A stretch of 64,000 nucleotides of DNA from Lathyrus oleraceus. Its lineage: Eukaryota > Streptophyta > Magnoliopsida > Fabales > Fabaceae. A program made the position numbers and the translations under genes. Location: NCBI RefSeq assembly GCF_024323335.1, contig NC_066579.1, forward strand, positions 1,956,501-2,020,500, given 5' to 3'. Each line of letters opens with the position of its first letter. Within the stretch, counting starts at the first letter, position 1. This document shows positions 59,013 through 64,000 of the stretch, one piece after another. The notes beneath the pieces are model-generated. The model made no database searches and was not told the origin of the DNA. It saw only the letters and a program-made list of their open reading frames with translations.

Positions 59013-62000
59013 CCAAGCATGCTTGAATTGTATATCATTGCTTTTCTCATTTTTGTTTACTAACCAAAAGCATAAAAATATGTCACTAACATCTTTTGGT
59101 TGTAGCTTGAGCAATCACAGGGCCAAAAGCTTCAAGGAGGTCATTGGTACAAAGACATGGTCAGGAGGAGGAAGCAAGCATGAAAATGGTTCCCAAAGCT
59201 CTAAATCATCATATATGCCTCCCAATTATCTCAACTTGTCAATTTGATCAAGATAAACCAAAGGGTCTTGAGGATTGTTTCCCAAGGAAACCCTAATTCA
59301 ACTGTGCATTGACTATGCCTTGCTCATGAAGCAACCTCAGCCCATGGTCAAATACAATCAAGGGAAGTTATTTAATTCATCATTTCATGCATATTTGAAC
59401 TTATTTCAGTATCCTTAATCATCAATTCATCAAGGTATGAGTCATGGACTTGAGAAGTTGATCAGTCAATTCATCTGACTATTTTGAAATGCACTGAGAC
59501 CTAACATTTTATGTGTGGGTCACATGGAGATAGTTCCAAAAGAAAAAATGTTCTTAAGGACAATATGAACAACTTTCATGTTTATCAAAAATTTATTTGA
59601 AGCATGGAAGACCATCTTCTATTCCAATACATTATAGGTCATTTTGACTGAAACCCTAATTTTGGGCCAACTTCCCAATGACATAACTCACTCATTGTTT
59701 ATGATTTTGAGGTGAGATAAAATGCATTGGAAAGCTTAAGATGTCTACTTCAAATGTTATGTTGGACAAAATTTCAAAATCTCAAAGAAAATACATGTGA
59801 TAATGCAAGACATTATAGGTCCTTTTTGACCAAAGGCATTAAAAGTCAAAAAAGTCCAACTTCAAGTGCCCATAACTCTTTCATCAAAAATCCAAATGAT
59901 GCAAAATGTTAGTCCATTTTTATTGTCTTGAAAAGATATACAACTTTGATGTTGGAGGTTTTTCCGTTTGGAGCTTGCATCGTCAAAAAAGAAGGGCTTG
60001 AAAGTTGGCAAATTTTAGAAACCTTGCCTTGACATGTTTGCACATCACTCTTCAAGCTCAAATTTCACTAATTTCCAAGGCCCAAATGAAGTTTTGACCA
60101 ACATGACATTTGTTCCTTATGCAATAAGCTTTCCAACCATTACTCATAAGCTTGCATTTTGATTTTGGACTTGGCATTTCCAAAGGCTTCAATGAAATAG
60201 TGCATTTTATGAAAATCACTTCAATTGCCATGCATGATCCAAATATACCTCATCTGCACGTCCAAAACTTACATGATAATGATCAGCTGCCAAAACCAAG
60301 TGGAATTGGGCTCTCCATGCGCCTGTACAGGCCCATGTATGGAGGCCCTTTCCATTCATGCAAAGTTGAAATCATGCATTCAACATTGCCTTGCGTATAA
60401 ATACATTGCATATGAGCTTCATTTCACTAACCTGAAGGCGCCTGAACCTCTGCTGAATTGAATCCTCAACCACACTCAAAGGAACTCTCTCTTTTCTCTA
60501 AAAATTTCAGATCTAGAATTCAGTTTCCTCGACTGTTTTCTTTGATCTAAAAGTTCTTAGACCTCTTCACCTTGATCCATTGGACTTCTGTTTTGATAAA
60601 GCAAGCAAGGTTTCATGCTCAATTCACCAGAACTCAAGCTTGCACTCCAACTGGTAATTTGATCTAAAAGTTCCTAGACCTCTTCTCTTTATCCATGGAC
60701 TTTTTTGCTTGGATCTAATGTTGGCTGAAGTCCTCTCAATAGAGGCATTTGATTTGTGCTTTCAATTTTGCAAAAACATGAAGTTCATGATGAACACCAT
60801 TATACTTCCAGCTCTGATTTCTCCATTTATAGGGATCTAGAGTGGAAGTGCATGGCATAAGAGTGATGTACATCACTTCCTCTTTCGATTGATATATAGA
60901 TCGCACGTTTTGGTTGCCTTTTTATTTTCTGCAACTTGGTCGGAATCTGGGAATCTCGCCGGAGAAGATGAAGGCTCTGGTGGCTTCATCATGTCTAGTT
61001 TGAATCTGGACCGTTGGATGTGATCTCCAGATTCAATCATAGCCATTGCTTGTTATGACCTTTTATTCTTTCCCATGTGGTGGCATTGACTGTGGTGTTT
61101 CGTGAGCGCGCGCCTCTGGATCCTTGGATCTGCCAGCTCAATTAATGAGCTCAGATCCAAGGGCTCTCGTTTTTTGCATTTTTCTAATTTCTGTTTTTAT
61201 TTTGTTTATTTTCTTTTATTTCAAAAAATCATATCTCTCTCATTTTAATTCCAAAAAATATGGGACCAATTGCATTATTTCCCAAATAAATTTTAGTTTC
61301 TATTTCTGATTTTTAATATTTTTTATTTCATCATTTGATATTTTTTGTGAATTTTCTTTTTTCTGGTTATTTTTAATTCATTTTAAATAGTTTTTGATAT
61401 TCAAAAAATACAAAAATATTTTCCCAACCTATTTGAATGATGATGGATCTATGAAAAATATTCTCATCAATTTTTGAATTGATTTGAGATTTTAGTTCAA
61501 TTAGGTTATTTTTATTCATTTTTAATTGATAAAAAATAGTTTCTGACTTTTAAAAATGCTGAAATTTTTTGTCAAACTTTGTTTGACCTTGTTGAACATG
61601 GGATAAATCACTTGGACCTTTCAAGGTTGATTTGAAGTGATTTTGAAGTTTGACCTTTCCATTTTATTTTAATTCAAGTTTATTTTAATATTAAAAAATG
61701 CAAAAAAAATAGTTTATTCATTTCTTGACCTCCAATCTTCATCTCACTTCTGTTTTTAATAGTCTGACCTTGACTTTCAATGTTATTGGTCAACATATGA
61801 GGATTGGTACATGATATTCCATTTAATGCATTTATATTTCTTTTACCATTTTGTCCTTTCCATTTCTTTTATCCATCTCATTCTTCTTCTCCTTCTTCTT
61901 TTTCTTTTTGATCAATGAGTTGAAGGTTGATAAGTTGGCATTGATTAGAGGGATTTAACCTTCCTTGATTCAAATCTAGTTCATCTTGATCAATTGATCA

Positions 62001-63801
62001 AGTGAATGACTTTGCATTAAGGATAGGTTGTCTTTTAAATCATGCATAAGGCTTAGACCAATACAAGATCATTTCTCTTCTCCTTTTTGGCATGGCAAGT
62101 TGTTGGGACTTGGTTCACTAATCAAGACTCCTAACTTGTGTTTGTTGCCTACATTATTATTGACCGGCCTCAGATAGTTGTGACTTCTACATAAGTCCAA
62201 TTACGATTGCTTAACATAACGCTAAATTTGCCTTATGGCACACTAACTACTAACACTAACTATTGACAATTAACATTTACTTTATGCAATTTACTTTTAT
62301 GCAATTTACTATTCTTGCACATATTATCCATTTGCTTTTGTCTTTGCTCATTTGAGCACATGTTTATGTTAATGCCATTTGCCTTTTGCTCACTTGAGCA
62401 CATAATTGTGTATATATTATTATGCTTGTGTCTTTGTTTTGATGGATGTGGACCAAATGCAAAGAAATGGACTTAGTTTCTAGGACTTCCCTTATGCAAA
62501 GAAATGGAGAATTGGACTTAGATTCTAGGACCCTTCCTTATGCAAAAATTGGAGTAAAAGGATCTTAATGATGAATATGGATTGGAAGGACCAAATCTAT
62601 AAACTCACTCATGTCTATTTTTTTGTTTTACTTCATGAAACTTTTGATGTGTGTGCTTTTGTGCTAGGAGTCCCCATTTGAGCTTAATTGGAGGACCATT
62701 GCCATGTTCATCTAAAGAACGAGATGCCAAAGCCATTGGAGGATTCTTGAAAGCATGACCTTGTGTTTGATTGCTTGAGACATTTGCTTTGTGTTTGCTT
62801 TGTTCCAAAGGATGGGAGCTACTTGGATCATCAATATGATCTCAACAGAGGAACTCCTAGTGTGGTTCATTTTCTTATCCCTTTACCCCTTTTTATTTCA
62901 TTTAGGACTTAGCCCTTCTTCTTCTTCTCTCTACTCTAACCCAAGCCAAAACTTTTTGTGCAAACATTTCCATTTGTTTTCAACATTAGAAACCTAAGCC
63001 TTATGCTTTTAATTTTCAAACCTTCTCTTCATAATACTTATTTTGAATTGAACCTTTTAATCCACTTTGACCATTTTTTTGTATATACTTCTAATTGGTA
63101 AATATAACCCATTCAAATTTCTTTTGTGGTTTCAATGGCCACTTCTTAATCAAATTTTTTCCATAACCTTTAGCTATTAGGTTTGAGTTATCTTTGTGGT
63201 AGATGTAATACTCACCTTCGTCCTTAGTGATGGACAATGAGCCTTCCATGCTTACTATAGGGTTAACCCCTCACTAGCATGTTGAAGCTATCCTCACTTG
63301 GTGGACTTGTGGTTTTAGGTTGAGTTTTCTCCCTTTGATAACAAAAGACCTTAAGGCTTTTGGACCAATCAACCCACCAACTCATTTTGAGATTTTTACC
63401 CCGAACTACGAGGTTTTGATCCTAATCTTTTTAAGATGGTACATAGGCAATGGGTCCATCCATTCAAACACAAAATGTAAATAAACTTGTATATTCTTTT
63501 CTCATCCTTTCAATCATGTTTGCACAAAATAAACTTTCACAAAATATCAACCTTACAACAAGTATGAAGAGGGCTCCCTAGGAGTACCTAAGATGTTTTG
63601 GGTGCCTAACACCTTCCCATTGCATAACCAACCCCCTTACCCAGACCTCTGTTTCTTTTACTAGTTTTAGTTAAAACTTTTAGGTTTTTGTTCGCTTTCT
63701 AACCATTCCTTTGGATAAATAGAAGTGCGGTGGCGACTCGACTTGTATGGCTTACCTTGGATTTAATCAATATCTCTAATGGTAACGAATACCCTGCTAC
63801 A
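59013..63801 (+). repeat. Ogre-D 5' LTR, probably 5'-truncated (4.79 kb)
   Basis: No protein gene. Size and composition fit an Ogre LTR, and its 3' part (about 63580-63801, with GGGTGCCTAACACCTTCCCA and GCGGTGGCGACTCG) matches the R/U5 side of the other Ogre LTRs. Internal duplications: TTTGATCTAAAAGTTC near 60541 and 60658; a ~60-bp repeat with GGACTTAG(A/T)TTCTAGGAC at about 62460-62545. Short ORFs inside are not credible. Confidence 0.78.
60396..60403 (+). promoter_or_regulatory. Ogre-D LTR TATA box candidate
   Basis: TATAAATA in the LTR, preceded by GCG and about 3.4 kb before the LTR end. Confidence 0.45.
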
Positions 63802-63807
63802 GAAAAG

Positions 63808-63825
63808 TGGCGACTCTGCTGGGGA
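63808..63825 (+). promoter_or_regulatory. Ogre-D primer-binding site
   Basis: TGGCGACTCTGCTGGGGA on the plus strand, six bases after the LTR end at 63801. Confidence 0.9.
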
Positions 63826-64000
63826 TCCACGTGCCTAGTGGGTTTTGCCAACTTTTCATGCTTGTTGTATTGTATTGTTTTGTGACATATTTTTGTGCAA
63901 ATTTGGGATTACTGTATTGTATGTAATGATTGATTTGCTTGATATTAATTCCTTGTATGCTTGGTGATCTTTGTGAGATGAGTTCTATACCCGGACTCGA
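63826..64000 (+). other. Ogre-D leader, start
   Basis: Non-coding sequence after the PBS up to the window edge; nothing else recognisable. Confidence 0.6.

Larger units (their letters stand above)
59013..64000 (+). mobile_element. Ogre-D: LTR and leader of a plus-strand Ogre/Tat element
   Basis: A long AT-rich non-coding stretch ending in a TACA LTR end, followed six bases later by the Ogre PBS. Its left border is the Ogre-C LTR, so its LTR is probably cut at the 5' side. The body continues beyond the window. Confidence 0.82.

Noticed and set aside
57386..63801. Ogre-C and Ogre-D LTRs as the two LTRs of one element
   Set aside because: They are in opposite orientation, differ in length and sequence, and both have a PBS on their own inner side.

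Overview
The window looks like nuclear DNA from a large-genome legume of the pea/vetch/lentil group (tribe Fabeae). This is inference. It rests on giant Ogre-type (Ty3, Tat branch) LTR retrotransposons with LTRs near 4.8 kb, an extra ORF1 before gag, an intron between protease and reverse transcriptase, and a TGGCGACTCTGCTGGGGA primer-binding site. I see no host gene, rRNA, tRNA gene or CRISPR array. Essentially everything is nested retrotransposon sequence.

Layout. (1) 1-7741: Ogre-A, plus strand, 5' end outside the window, decayed by many in-frame stops. (2) 2552-25349: a 7.73-kb segment (Ogre-A RT-RNase H-integrase, its 3' UTR, and one LTR plus a pol remnant of a Ty1/copia element) present three times head to tail and almost identical. 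The two internal borders share the same complex junction. (3) 23212-30496: copia-A, minus strand, with two 1365-bp LTRs, a TCTAT target-site duplication, PBS and PPT, but with large pieces of integrase, RT and RNase H missing; it sits in the Ogre-A 3' UTR, which resumes at 30502-31014 as a ~106-bp tandem repeat. (4) 31015-33696 and 55810-56880: the two halves of copia-B, a plus-strand Ty1/copia element. (5) 33697-55809: Ogre-B, minus strand, 22.1 kb, inserted in copia-B protease with an ACATG duplication. Its LTRs are 4872 and 4841 bp and nearly identical, so it is the youngest insertion. Its RT-RNase H-integrase frame is open, and only about three frameshifts are seen in ORF1 and gag-pro. (6) 56881-59012: 5' end of Ogre-C (minus). 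(7) 59013-64000: 5' LTR and leader of Ogre-D (plus), continuing past the window.

Order of events (inference): Ogre-A, then copia-A into its 3' UTR, then tandem duplication and expansion to three units. Copia-B entered the remaining 3' UTR, and Ogre-B later entered copia-B.

The most interesting signal is outside the coding regions. The 3' UTRs of both Ogre elements hold arrays of short hairpins whose arms change while pairing is kept. One array starts directly after the pol stop and has GNRA-type loops in a subset of its hairpins. A second has a constant TTACCG core. The 3' UTRs also carry many degenerate copies of a motif resembling the 3' end of the primer tRNA implied by the PBS. The copia-A leader has its own array of GTTAACCGGTTAAC palindromes.
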